A stretch of 64,000 nucleotides of DNA from DAIDKA01 sp963708865 (GTDB lineage: Bacteria; Pseudomonadota; Gammaproteobacteria; Steroidobacterales; Steroidobacteraceae), in assembly GCA_963708865.1 (NCBI GenBank), contig CAVPUC010000009.1:186001-250000 (forward strand), given 5' to 3'. The notes under the pieces are model-generated. The model saw only the letters and a list, made by a program, of their open reading frames with translations, ran no database searches and was not told the origin of the DNA. Below, piece after piece: positions 46,149 to 55,662 of the stretch. Numbering within the stretch: the stretch's first letter is position 1; the number at the start of each line of letters is the position of its first letter. A program made the translations under genes and the position numbers.

Positions 46149-48248
46149 ATGCGTCGATTGATCTTCGGTCTGATGGTCGCGGCCGGTGTGGCCGCGTATT
46201 CGCAATCCGGCGTGGCTGCCAGTCACAATCCCAACGACGTCGAGTGGACCCAGCAACGGCGGCAACCCCGACGAGCAGCGCTACAGCAAGCTCAACCAGG
46301 TGACCGTCGACAACGTCGGGCAGCTGGGCCTTGCCTGGTTTGCGGAGATCGCCGAGCGCGGCGGCTACCAGAGCACGCCGCTGGTGATTGACGGGGTGCT
46401 CTACATGACGGCCCCGTGGAGCAGCCTCTACGCCTTCGATCGCGAAGTCCGGCAAGCAGCTGTGGAAGGTCGACCCGCAGGCGCCGCGCGAGATCGCCGC
46501 CACCTCGATCTGCTGCAACATCTCCAACCGCGGCGCGGCCTATGCGGACGGCAAGATCATCTGGGGCACCATCGACGGGCGCCTGATGGCGGTGAATGCG
46601 AAGAGCGGCAAGAAGGTCTGGGAAGCGCGCGTCGCGGACCCGAAGCTGCAGTACTCGATCACCGGCGCGCCGCGCATCGGCGATGGCCTGGTGTTCATCG
46701 GCGTGGGCGGCGCGGAGTTTTACACCCGCGGCTTCCTCGTCGCGTACGACGTGAAGACGGGCAAGCCGGTGTGGAAGTTCTACACCGTGCCGGGCGATCC
46801 CTCAAAGGGCCCGGACGGCGAGGCGTCCGATAACGTGATGCCGATGGCCGCGAAGACCTGGAACGGCAAGTGGTGGGAGAAAGGCGGCGGCGGCAGCACC
46901 TGGGATGGCATCGTCTACGACCCGAAGTCCGATCTGGTGATCTTCGGCACCGGCAATGGCCTGCCGTGGCCGGCGCAACTGCGCTCGCCGGGTGGTGGCG
47001 ACAACCTGTTCACCTCCTCCATCGTCGCGGTGCATGCGAAGACCGGCAAGTACAAGTGGCACTACCAGGCCACGCCGATGGACGGCTTCGACTTCGACAA
47101 CACCGCGCCGCTGACGCATGGCGGACATCACCGTCGATGGCCAGCCGAAGCACGTGGTGATGCAGGCGCCGAAGAACGGCGTGTTCTATGTGATCGAGGC
47201 GGCCACCGGCAAGGTGGTGTCGGCGGATCCGTATGTACCCAAGATCAACTGGGCGCTGGGCTTCGACAAGGCGAACAACTGGGCGCCCATCCTCAATCCG
47301 GAAGCCAACTACGGCAAGACCGGCAAGGGTTTCTACGTGCTGCCTTCGCAGGCGCATGTCTGGCATCCGCAATCGTTCAACCCGCAGACGGGCCTGATGT
47401 ACGTGCCGGCACGCCGCGGCGTGGGTTCGTTCTTCGCCGAGGAAGGCGGCCGCATCCTGGGCAACCAGATGGTGGATGTCGAGCAGGGCCATCCCCCGGA
47501 AGGCAAGCGGCCCGAGGTCGAGAACCCCGGCGCCTACCTGCTGGCCTGGGATCCGGTGGCCCGCAAGGTGGCCTGGGAGCAGCGCGAAGGCAGCGGCAGC
47601 GCCGGCACGCTCACGACCGCCGGCAACCTGGTGTTCCAGGGCACGCCCGGGAAGAAGTTCGCGGCCTTCCGCGCCGACACCGGCGAGAAGGTGTGGGCGA
47701 TCGACACCCAGGGCAACGTCGTGCCGGGCCCGGTGACGTACTCGATCGACGGCGTGCAGTACATCGCGGTGATCTCCTCGGCCAGCACCGGCTTTGCCGC
47801 CGCCGCCGGCAAGAACCGCCTGCTGGTGTACAAGCTCAACGGCGACGTGCAGCTGCCGCCGGCCCCGCCGCCGGTGCCGCAGGTGCTCAATCCGCCGCCG
47901 GACTTCGGCGATGCGGCGATGCACGCGCGCGGCCAGGATCTCTACCAGCGCAACTGCACCGGCTGCCACGAGGGCGGGCGCCTGTTCAGCGGCTTCCCGG
48001 ACCTCAACTACACGGTCGCGCTCAACGCCCCGGATCTGTTCAAGTCCATCGTGGTCGATGGCGCGCTCGCCGAGAACGGCATGATCTCGTTCAAGAACTC
48101 ACTGAATGTGGAGGATGCGGAGGCGATCCGCTCCTTCCTCACCGCGCGCGCGAACGAGCTCAAGCGCAACCCGCCGCCGGTGCGGGGTGGCCCTGGCGGC
48201 CCGCCTGCGGGGGCTGCGCCGCCGCCTGCGCCGGCCGCGCACCAGTAA
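46149..48248 (+). CDS. Quinohemoprotein alcohol dehydrogenase, PQQ propeller + C-terminal cytochrome c (frameshifted)
   Basis: Exported type-I quinohemoprotein of about 699 residues. A leader (LIFGLMVAAGVAAYSQSGVA) precedes the propeller with NPDEQRYSKLNQVTVDNV, the adjacent-cysteine pair in ATSICCNISNRG that contacts PQQ in this family, and blade motifs LMAVNAKSGKKVWEA and WDGIVYDPKSDLVIFGTGNG. The C-terminal cytochrome c has CTGCHEGGRLF. Three extra bases, at about 46246, 46441 and 47113, shift the frame three times; two look like an added C. It oxidises alcohols or related compounds in the periplasm and passes electrons through heme. The proline-rich tail ends at 48248. Confidence 0.88.
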
Positions 48249-48281
48249 GTGCAAATCGGCGCGCAGGCGACAACGCGAACA

Positions 48282-48306
48282 GCGCGTGCGCGTGCGCGTG
48301 CGCGTA
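48282..48306. repeat. Short tandem repeat, alternating purine-pyrimidine
   Basis: A six-base unit GCGCGT repeats four times without a break, giving 25 strictly alternating bases. It lies between the convergent quinohemoprotein and tRNA genes and could adopt Z-form DNA. Confidence 0.7.
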
Positions 48307-48335
48307 AAGAGCATTGATTGAAATAGCAGAAAATT

Positions 48336-48408
48336 TGGGGTGTGTGGGAATTGAACCCACGACCAGCGGATTAAAAGTCCGATGCTCTACCGACTGAGCT
48401 AACACCCC
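48336..48408 (-). tRNA. tRNA-Lys(TTT)
   Basis: Minus-strand 73-base tRNA starting GGGGTGTTAGCTCAGTCGGT, with the anticodon TTT in ACTTTTAAT, the TPsiC arm GTGGGTTCAATTCCCAC and the acceptor GGGGTGT/ACACCCC plus A. No CCA is encoded. The anticodon stem has a T27-C43 mismatch where relatives pair. It lies next to the que/tol block, a usual neighbour in this group of bacteria. Confidence 0.95.
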
Positions 48409-48469
48409 CCGGGAAGGGCGCGCATGATACTACAGGCCGACGGACGCCCGCAGAGGACCTGTTGCCGAC

Positions 48470-49144
48470 ATGAAAGTCTCGGAAGCCCTGGACACCCGGA
48501 TGAGCTGCCGGGCGTTTCTGCCCACACCGGTCCCGGAAGCCACCATACGTCAAATCCTGGCAGCGGCCAGCCGCGCGCCCTCGGGCGGGAATCTTCAGCC
48601 CTGGTACGTGGATGTGCTGACCGGCGCGCCGCTGGCAGCCCTGGTGGAGCGGGTTCGGGTGCAGGTGCCGCAGCATCCGCTCGGCCATACGCCTGAATAC
48701 CCGGTCTATCCCTCGCCGCTGGGCGAGCCGTATCGGACCCGCCGCTTTCAGAACGGGGAGGATCTGTACGCCACCGTCGGGATACCGCGTAGTGACCGCC
48801 CTGCCCGCCTGCGCCAGTACGCCCGCAATTACGAGGGCTTTGGCGCACCGGTGATGCTGTTCATCTGCATCGACCGCTCCATGGGCGCGGCGCAATGGGC
48901 CGATCTGGGCATGTTCATGCAGAGCATCATGCTGCTGGCGCGCGAGCACGGCCTGCACACCTGCCCCCAGGAATCCTGGTCGGGGTGGTACCGGGAAGTC
49001 AGCGAGGCCATCGCGCTGCCCGCCGCGCGCATGCTGTTCGCGGGAATAGCCATGGGCTATCGGGACGAGACCGCGCCCATCAACCGGCTGCGCACCGAGC
49101 GGGCGGCGCTGGCAGAATTCGCGACTTTCCGTGGCTTCGACTGA
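48470..49144 (+). CDS. Nitroreductase-family flavoprotein
   Basis: FMN-dependent nitroreductase-fold protein of 224 residues. The opening MSCRAFLPTPVPEATIRQIL and ASRAPSGGNLQPW are the FMN phosphate and ring contacts; ADLGMFMQSIMLLAREHGLH and the C-terminal LFAGIAMGYRDETAPINRLR are also typical. Physiological substrate unknown; likely reduces nitroaromatics or quinones with NAD(P)H. It is the only plus-strand gene beside the minus-strand que/tol block and converges on queC. Frame intact. Confidence 0.9.
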   Translation: MKVSEALDTRMSCRAFLPTPVPEATIRQILAAASRAPSGGNLQPWYVDVLTGAPLAALVERVRVQVPQHPLGHTPEYPVYPSPLGEPYRTRRFQNGEDLYATVGIPRSDRPARLRQYARNYEGFGAPVMLFICIDRSMGAAQWADLGMFMQSIMLLAREHGLHTCPQESWSGWYREVSEAIALPAARMLFAGIAMGYRDETAPINRLRTERAALAEFATFRGFD

Positions 49145-49147
49145 CCC

Positions 49148-49826
49148 TCAGACGTAGCGCGTGGGATCCGCAATACCGGCTGCACGCGAAGCCCTCGCGG
49201 CGGATCCGGCACGAATCGCACTGGCCGCAGGCGCGCCCGTCGGCATCCGCCTGATAGCACGACACCGTGGATGCATAGTCCACGCCCAGCTGCGTTCCGG
49301 CCTGGATGATCTGTGCCTTCGTCCAGGCGATCAGGGGCGCCTGGATGGTCAGCGGCCGGCCTTCCACGCCGGCACGCGTGGCGCGGGCCGCCAGCGCCTC
49401 GAATGCGGCAATGAACTCGGGACGGCAGTCCGGGTAGCCGGAGTAGTCCACGGCATTGACGCCGATGAAGATGCTGCTCGCACCGAGCACCTCTGCCCAG
49501 CCCAAGGCAAGCGCCAGCATCATGGTGTTGCGGGCCGGCACGTAGGTGATCGGGATGCCCGTGGTCGGGGTCTGCGGCACGGCAACGCTCGCATCCGTGA
49601 GTGCCGAGCCGCCAATGCCGGCCAGATCCACCTGCATGACGCGATGATCGCGAATCCCCTGGGCAGCGGCGACGCGCGCTGCGGCATCGAGCTCAGCGCT
49701 GTGCCGCTGTCCGTAAGCGACCGACAGCGCGTGGCACTCGTGGCCGAGGTGCCGGGCAATCGCCAGCACGGTGGCGGAATCCAGGCCCCCGGACAGGAGC
49801 ACCACCGCAGGCTGCGCAGGTTTCAT
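49148..49826 (-). CDS. queC: 7-cyano-7-deazaguanine synthase QueC (frameshifted near end)
   Basis: ATP-dependent enzyme making preQ0 in queuosine synthesis. The PP-loop LLSGGLDSATVLAIA, the tRNA-like binding segment VAYGQRHSAELDAA, the FIGVNAVDYSGYPDCR motif and the zinc site CYQADADGRACGQCDSC (four Cys) are all present. One extra base at about 49180 shifts the final codons; without it the protein ends AAGIADPTRYV at 49148. The start is ATG 49826, five bases after the queE stop. Confidence 0.92.
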
Positions 49827-49830
49827 CAAT

Positions 49831-50473
49831 TCATTTCCCCGCGACGTTGCCCCACAAATACTTGTGCAGCTGAACCTGGAAACGCACCGGCAAATGATCC
49901 GCCAGCAGCCAGTCGGCCAGCATGCCGGGCGGCAACTGCTCATGACTGGGCGAGAACAGCACCGTGCAGCGTGCAGCGAGCTGCAGCTCCTCGAGCTTGG
50001 CGCGACTCCACTCGTAATCCTCGCGAGAACAGATCACGAACTTGACCAGGTCCGTGGATTTCAGCCGCTGCAGCTCCTCGTACCGGTTGCGCGCCTGCTC
50101 ACCCGATCCCGGCGTCTTCACGTCCACGACCATCACGACGCGCGGATCAACCTCGCCCAGGGACATCGCGCCACTGGTCTCAAGCGACACCCGCAGGCCC
50201 GCATCGCACAGCCGGGTGAGCAGCGCCAGCGCAGCCCTTCTGGGCGAGCGGCTCACCGCCGGTCACACAGACATGGCGGGTGGCAAAATCGCGCACTTTC
50301 TGCAGCACATCCTCGAGCGTCACCCATTCCCCGCCGTGAAAGGCATAGGCGGTATCGCAGTACTGGCAGCGCAGCGGGCAGCCGGTCAGGCGCACGAACA
50401 CCGTCGGAATACCCACGGTGTCGGCCTCTCCCTGCAGCGAGCGGAAGATTTCGGTGATCTTGAGCCGCTCCAC
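49831..50473 (-). CDS. queE: 7-carboxy-7-deazaguanine synthase QueE (frameshifted)
   Basis: Radical-SAM enzyme of queuosine synthesis. It starts at GTG 50473 (VERLKITEIFRSLQGEADT), has the CX3CX2C cluster motif CPLRCQYCDTAYAFHGGEW and the SAM-binding GGEPL, then a shift of one base at about 50243 leads to LLTRLCDAGLRVSLETSGAM and DYEWSRAKLEELQ. Restored length about 214 residues. The start overlaps the end of cpoB; queC follows at once, so cpoB-queE-queC are transcribed together. Confidence 0.9.
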
Positions 50474-50474
50474 G

Positions 50475-51215
50475 TCACTGGGCCGGCAATTGCAGCAGCC
50501 GCGCGGCCGCGAGGTTCGCCGCGTCCGATCCCGGGTACCGCGTGGAGACCGAGGTGAGCGTGGCACGCGCCTGGGCGATGTGCTTGAGCTCCGCCTGCGT
50601 GTAGCCGAGCTTCAACAAGGCATCCGGCGCCTTGCGTGAATCAGGCCAGCGGTCGAGCAGCGTCTGAAAAGCCGCGGCGGCACTCTGGAAATCCCGCGTC
50701 ACGTAATAGGACTCGCCCAACCAGTACTGGGCGTTGTCAGCCAATGCGCTTTGCGGCCAGGACTGCAGGAACTGCTGAAAGGCAGTGATGGCATCGACGT
50801 ACTTGCCGGCTTTCAGAATGTCGAACGCCTGGTTATACGCCGCCTGATCCCCGCCCGGCCCGGCAGTGGCGGGGCGGGGTGTCGCAGGAGCTGCCGTCTG
50901 GCCCGCGAGCCGCTTGTCCAGATCCGCGTACAGGTCGCGTTGCTGTTTGCGCAGGGTCTCGTTGGCATTCTCCAGCACCTCGATGCGACCGCGCAGCACG
51001 CTGAGCTCGTTCTGCAGCTGATCCGCCCGCTGCGCCAGACTCAGCAGGCTCTGGTTCTGCACCACCCGCTCGATGGTGGTCGGTGCGTGAGTCCAGATCG
51101 CTGAGCTTGCCCTGCAGGACCGGATCCTCCTCGGGGGTCGTCGCGCACCCTGCCAGCCAGATCACGCAGCCTGCCGTGAGCGCCAGCGAATACGTCTCAA
51201 TGGTTGGTCGCGCAT
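50475..51215 (-). CDS. cpoB: Cell-division coordinator CpoB (YbgF), lipoprotein-type (frameshifted)
   Basis: Periplasmic TPR protein of the Tol-Pal/PBP1B interface. The N-terminal coiled coil (LLSLAQRADQLQNELSVLRG) and the TPR repeats (YNQAFDILKAGKYVDAITAF, QYWLGESYYVTRDFQSAAAA) are intact. The start region needs two shifts, at about 51087 and 51165-51180, after which it reads CVIWLAGCATTPEED, a lipobox. CpoB of E. coli is soluble in the periplasm, so a lipid anchor would be a lineage trait. It lies between pal and queE. Confidence 0.82.
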
Positions 51216-51232
51216 GACGCCTCCCTTGCTGG

Positions 51233-51784
51233 TCATTGCACGTAGTTGATGACGACACGCCGGTTCTTGGACCACGCCGATTCATCATGGCCCTCCACCG
51301 CGGGGCGCTCCGCCCCGTAGCTGACCGTGCTCAATTGAGTTTCCGCCACCCCCTGCAAGAGCATCGAGCGGCGCACGGCCTGGGCGCGGCGCTCTCCCAG
51401 CCCGATGTTGTACTCCCGCGAGCCGCGTTCATCGGTGTTGCCTTCGAGCCGCACGTGCAGATTGGGATGCGCGACCAGGTAGTGCGCATGGGCCGCGACC
51501 AGCGCCGTGCCATCCGCGTTGATATCACTGCTGTCGAAGGCAAAGTAGATGATCCGCTGCGCGAGGATGCCTTCCTGCGGACCTGCCACATCGACATCAC
51601 TGCCCGCGCCGCCCGCTCCGGCCCCTCCAGAGGCGCCATTGGCTGCGGCGCCATCGCTTTGGGCGCCGGAGCCTGGTACCTGGCTCGCAGCACTCGGCGT
51701 CGTATCCTTAATGGGGGGCTTGTGGGCGCAGGCCCCGAGGGCCATCACGGTCACCAGCAACATCAGACTCAGTATCTTTCGCAT
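51233..51784 (-). CDS. pal: Peptidoglycan-associated lipoprotein Pal
   Basis: Outer-membrane lipoprotein of the Tol-Pal system, 183 residues. The lipobox is ALGAC (residues 16-20), followed by a Gly/Ala-rich linker. The OmpA-like peptidoglycan domain shows IIYFAFDSSDINADGTALVA and EGNTDERGSREYNIGLGERR with the conserved D and R that bind meso-diaminopimelate. Frame intact. It anchors the outer membrane to the wall and binds TolB. Confidence 0.95.
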   Translation of the reverse strand: MRKILSLMLLVTVMALGACAHKPPIKDTTPSAASQVPGSGAQSDGAAANGASGGAGAGGAGSDVDVAGPQEGILAQRIIYFAFDSSDINADGTALVAAHAHYLVAHPNLHVRLEGNTDERGSREYNIGLGERRAQAVRRSMLLQGVAETQLSTVSYGAERPAVEGHDESAWSKNRRVVINYVQ

Positions 51785-51823
51785 CGTGCTCTCTCCATCA
51801 AATAGCGCAAAACTTGTACCACA

Positions 51824-53149
51824 TCAGCCCGCGGGCCGCGTAAACGGCGCCCACACCGGCTCGCGCACTTCGGCTGAATCGGCGCGCAGGCGCTGGGAAG
51901 TCAGGCCGTCCACGGACACGCGCTGCAGGATGCTGTGGCCGCCCTCGATTCCCGAATAAATGATCATGGCGCCATTTGGCGCGAAGCTCGGCGAGGCATC
52001 CAGCCGGCCATGCGACAGCACCCGCACCGTGCCGCTGTTCAGGTCCTGCACGGCGATGCGGTAGTTGGGTCCGTCCTGCGTCACCATGACCAGCTGCGTG
52101 CCATCGGGGGACAGACGCGGCCGCGCGTTGTAGGAGCCGCCGAAGGTGATGCGCCGGGGCTTCGCGCCCGGCTCAAGGCCGATGCGGTAGATCTGGGGTC
52201 CCCCCGAACGGTCCGAGGTGAAGTACACCGACTGCCCGTCCGCCGCCCAGGCCCCTTCGGTGTCGATGGCGGGTCCGTCGGTGAGCCGCGTCAGCTGCTG
52301 AGTGCCCAGATCCAGCACATAGAGATTGGGGGTGCCGGCGCTGCCGCCCAGGGTCACCACCAGTTTCTTGCCATCGGGCGACCAGGCCGGCGCCCCGTTG
52401 ATGCCCACCCGACCGGACACCAGCCGGCGCTGGCCACTGCTCACCTGCTGCACGTAGATCGCCGAGCGCCGGTTCTCAAATGAGACATACGCAAGCCACT
52501 GACCATCCGGAGACCAGGCCGGCGACATCATCGGCTGATGCGACTCGAGGATCACCCGCGCGTTGGCGCCGTCCGCATCGGCGACCACCAGCTGGTAGCG
52601 CTGCGCGGGCGGCTGCCCGTCCACTGACACATAAGCGATGCGCGTGGCGAACGCACCGCGCACGCCCAGGATCTTCTCGTAGATGACATCGCTGCAGCGA
52701 TGCGCGGCATCGCGCACAGCGGCCGGCGTGCCGGTAAAGCGCGGATTCGCCAGCTGCTGACCGGTGAGGGCGTTCAGCAGCTCGAAGTCCACGGCAACCT
52801 GATTGGCGGCCAGCGGCGTGACCCGCCCCACCACCACATAGTCGTTGCCCGCGCTCTTCCACGCCGCCATCTGCACATCCTGCGCACGCGACGGGGTGGA
52901 CGTCATGGCGGTGCGCGGCATGGCCTTGATGCGCCCCGTGCCCTCCAGATCACTTTGAATGATCTGCGCGACATCGACCCCGTTGTCGGCGCCGGCGGTG
53001 CTGGCGAAGGGCACGATGGCGACCGGAATCGGGTCGGTGACGCCCGAGGTGATGTCTATTTTCAGCTGCGCGAGCGCCAGGGCCGGCAGTGCCGACAGAC
53101 ACAGCAGCGCCGTGCACCACAGGCTTCGCATCGAAGAATCTTTGTTCAT
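51824..53149 (-). CDS. tolB: Tol-Pal system protein TolB
   Basis: Periplasmic propeller protein of 441 residues. The start is ATG 53149 (MNKDSSMRSLWCTALLCLSA), which opens a signal peptide ending ALALA; 16 upstream codons overlap tolA. The N-terminal domain runs to about residue 160 and the six-bladed propeller carries repeats such as SPAWSPDGQWLAYVSFE and APAWSPDGKKLVVTLG. Binds Pal and TolA. Frame intact. Confidence 0.95.
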   Translation of the reverse strand: MNKDSSMRSLWCTALLCLSALPALALAQLKIDITSGVTDPIPVAIVPFASTAGADNGVDVAQIIQSDLEGTGRIKAMPRTAMTSTPSRAQDVQMAAWKSAGNDYVVVGRVTPLAANQVAVDFELLNALTGQQLANPRFTGTPAAVRDAAHRCSDVIYEKILGVRGAFATRIAYVSVDGQPPAQRYQLVVADADGANARVILESHQPMMSPAWSPDGQWLAYVSFENRRSAIYVQQVSSGQRRLVSGRVGINGAPAWSPDGKKLVVTLGGSAGTPNLYVLDLGTQQLTRLTDGPAIDTEGAWAADGQSVYFTSDRSGGPQIYRIGLEPGAKPRRITFGGSYNARPRLSPDGTQLVMVTQDGPNYRIAVQDLNSGTVRVLSHGRLDASPSFAPNGAMIIYSGIEGGHSILQRVSVDGLTSQRLRADSAEVREPVWAPFTRPAG

Positions 53150-53156
53150 TGGTTCA

Positions 53157-54054
53157 TCAGTCGGTGGGTCGGAAGTTAACTTCAAGGTTGCGTTCAAACA
53201 GGCTCGGGTCCGGCGGCGCCGGCAAGGGCGAGGCGCGATAGGCGGCGTCCACGATGGACTGCTTCACCGCGTCATCGCCGTTGCAGGCGCCGAGCCTCAC
53301 GGTCACGACCTCACCGCCCGGTACTTGCGTCACGTACAAGGTGCAGTCCAGTCCCGAACGCGCCGAGGGGGGGCGGATCCAGGCGCGCTGGATGCGGGCC
53401 TGGATCTGCTGCGCCCAGCTGGACAGGGCACCGCTGGCGCGGGCGGCTTCCAGCCGCTCCTCGGCCGCAATACTGCGCTGCAGATCGGCTTGGGTCGCGG
53501 CCGCCTGCGTCTTGGCCGCGGCCGCCGCCTTCGCCTGCGCTTCGGCCGCGCCGGCGGGCGGTCGCTCCTCCTCAGCGGCCTTCGCTTTGGCTTTGGCCTG
53601 CGCCTCGCGCTGCGCCTTGGCGGCGCTCGCCGCCTCCTCGGCCGCGGCGTGCTTGCGGGCCGCGAGCTGCGTCCGCGGCGCGCTGGGCCGCGGCGTGTTC
53701 CCTGGGCCGCCTCGGCGCGCTCGGCGGCGGCCTGGTGTTCGGCTTGCGCCTGTGCAGCGGCCTGCTGTGCGGCCGGATCGGGCGGCGGCGACGGCCGGCG
53801 CCACCTGCGGCGGCGGACTCGGCGGCGTGACGGGCTGGCGCCGGTGCCGGCGGACGTTGCGCCGCATCCAGCGTGGCCTGGGACACCACCGTGGCATCGA
53901 TCGCCAGCGCGCTCAGGGGCGGCGGCGGCCGGCGGAATTGAAAATATCCGTACACCAGGACCGCCACCAAGGCACCGTGCAGCAGCACGGACCAGCCAAT
54001 CGAGGCCCAGCGACCGTCCTCAGCGTGCCCGGAGTTGGCGGCAGGCGCGGTCAG
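53157..54054 (-). CDS. tolA: TolA, inner-membrane bridging protein (frameshifted)
   Basis: Energy-transducing Tol protein. The N-terminal part has one transmembrane helix (VLLHGALVAVLVYGYFQF), the middle is a long Ala/Lys/Gln/Glu-rich helix and the C-terminal domain ends LDCTLYVTQVPGGEVVTVRL and LFERNLEVNFRPTD. At least three frame shifts fall in the repetitive middle between about 53690 and 53900. The start is unclear: GTG 53988 is inside the membrane helix, while a CTG at 54054 preceded by GAGGGG overlaps the tolR stop (CTGA) and would give a normal N-terminus. Confidence 0.82.
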
Positions 54055-54503
54055 TTGCGGCCCCTCGTATCGGGGAGCGGATCGCTCACAAAGCCGACCT
54101 TGCGCGCCCCCGCATGCTGCAGTACCACCATCGCCGCCATCACCCGTCCGTACTCGATATGATAATCAGCCTTCAACAGCACCGGCAGATCGGCCTGTTT
54201 TTGCAGCGCTGCTGCGGCACGCGCTTCCACCGCGGCCTCATCGATGGGCAGATGCGGATCTCCGCCCATGTTCAGATAGAACCTGCCATCCCGGTCAATG
54301 GACAGCACCAGGGGGTTGTTGTTCCGCAGCAGATCCGCCGTCAGCGGCTCGGAGTTGGCCTTCGGCAGATCGACCTTGACCCCCTGCATCAGCAGCGGCG
54401 CGGTCACCATGAAGATGATGAGCAGCACCAGCATGACATCGATGTAGGGGACCACATTGATCTCACCCATCAGCCGCCGTCCGCGCGATAACTGCTGGGC
54501 CAT
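54051..54503 (-). CDS. tolR: TolR, inner-membrane motor protein
   Basis: ExbD-family protein of 150 residues. One membrane helix (INVVPYIDVMLVLLIIFMVT) carries the proton-path aspartate in PYIDVML. The periplasmic part ends VRKVGFV-like 'ARKVGFVSDPLPDT'. It works with TolQ as the proton-driven motor. Its start is three bases after tolQ and its stop overlaps tolA. Confidence 0.95.
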   Translation of the reverse strand: MAQQLSRGRRLMGEINVVPYIDVMLVLLIIFMVTAPLLMQGVKVDLPKANSEPLTADLLRNNNPLVLSIDRDGRFYLNMGGDPHLPIDEAAVEARAAAALQKQADLPVLLKADYHIEYGRVMAAMVVLQHAGARKVGFVSDPLPDTRGRN

Positions 54504-54506
54504 GTG

Positions 54507-55196
54507 CTAAGCCTCTCCGGCTTGCTTGCGTGCCGCGTGCCGCTGCAGGATCGAGGAGAACTCCTCCGTGAAGGCGTCGTAGCGCACTTCCAGCCGGCCG
54601 ACCTGGTCCGCAAATCGGTTGAAGGCGACCACCGCCGGAATCGCCGCGAACAGTCCGATCGCCGTGGTGATCAGTGCCTCGGAGATACCGGGCGCCACCA
54701 TGGCGAGGGTCGCCTGCTGCGCGTTTCCGAGCGAGGAGAACGCGCTCATGATGCCCCAGACCGTGCCAAAGAGGCCCACGTAAGGACTGGTCGAACCCAC
54801 CGTCGCGAGGGTCGAGAGGCTTTGTTCCAGGCGATCGATTTCCTTCAGCTGCGCCACGCGCATCGAGCGGCGGGCGCCCTCCAGCAGCTGGTCCACCGGC
54901 ACCGAGCCTTGCTGGCGCATGCGGGCGAACTCGCGGAATCCCATCTCAAAGATGCTGGCCATGCCCGTGGTGCGCCCCTTGGACTCCACACTTCGATACA
55001 GCTGGGCAAGGTCTCCGCCGGACCAGAAGCTGGTTTCAAACTGATCGGCCTCGCGGCGGGCACGGCGGATCACGGCGCGTTTGTTGAAGATGATCGCCCA
55101 GGACATGAGCGAGGCGAAGGCCAGCAGTGCCAGGACAAACTGCACCGGAATACTGGCTTGCAGAATCAGACGGATAATCGACAGGTCAGCTGGCAT
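54507..55196 (-). CDS. tolQ: TolQ, inner-membrane motor protein
   Basis: ExbB/TolQ/MotA-family protein of 229 residues with three membrane helices: ASIPVQFVLALLAFASLMSW, the segment STSPYVGLFGTVWGIMSAF, and EALITTAIGLFAAIPAVVAF. Between ybgC and tolR with one-base and three-base gaps. Frame intact. Confidence 0.95.
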   Translation of the reverse strand: MPADLSIIRLILQASIPVQFVLALLAFASLMSWAIIFNKRAVIRRARREADQFETSFWSGGDLAQLYRSVESKGRTTGMASIFEMGFREFARMRQQGSVPVDQLLEGARRSMRVAQLKEIDRLEQSLSTLATVGSTSPYVGLFGTVWGIMSAFSSLGNAQQATLAMVAPGISEALITTAIGLFAAIPAVVAFNRFADQVGRLEVRYDAFTEEFSSILQRHAARKQAGEA

Positions 55197-55197
55197 C

Positions 55198-55662
55198 CTA
55201 GAGCTTCTCCTGCGCCGCGAAGGCGCTCAACAGGAACTCGGGCGTCCGCAGCGGCCGAAACGTCCGGGCGTCCAAACAGGCGATACGCACTTCGGCCTCG
55301 GTCAGTACGCCCGGTGCCGGATCAAAGGCACCGGGCAGTTCCGCGGCATCGGTGCGCGTAGCGCTCGATACGCGCAGGATGTTCTGCGTAAAGGACACCG
55401 ACGCTGCACCCACGGTGCGCGGATCGCAAGTGACAGACAGTTCATCATCCAGCCGCGCGGGCCTGCGGTAATCGATGCGCACCCGCGTCACCGCAAACAG
55501 CACGCCGTGATTGAGTGCCAGATCCCGCTGACAAAAGCCCAGGGTGCGCAGCCATTCCGTTCGCGCACGTTCCATGAAGCGCAGATAATTGGCGTAATAG
55601 ACCACGCCTCCGGCATCGGTATCCTCCCAGTACACGCGCGTCCGCCAGGAAAACGGCTTCAC
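55198..55662 (-). CDS. ybgC: Acyl-CoA thioesterase YbgC, Tol-Pal associated
   Basis: Hotdog-fold thioesterase of 154 residues; the catalytic motif is YWEDTDAGGVVYYANYLRFM with the active aspartate. The start is a GTG at 55662 that overlaps the ruvB stop (GTGA). In enterobacteria YbgC acts on acyl-ACP or short acyl-CoA and is linked to the Tol complex. Confidence 0.93.
   Translation of the reverse strand: MKPFSWRTRVYWEDTDAGGVVYYANYLRFMERARTEWLRTLGFCQRDLALNHGVLFAVTRVRIDYRRPARLDDELSVTCDPRTVGAASVSFTQNILRVSSATRTDAAELPGAFDPAPGVLTEAEVRIACLDARTFRPLRTPEFLLSAFAAQEKL

Noticed and set aside
47010..47969. A 319-codon minus-strand frame opposite the second quinohemoprotein
   Set aside because: Antisense of the PQQ domain; no recognisable feature.
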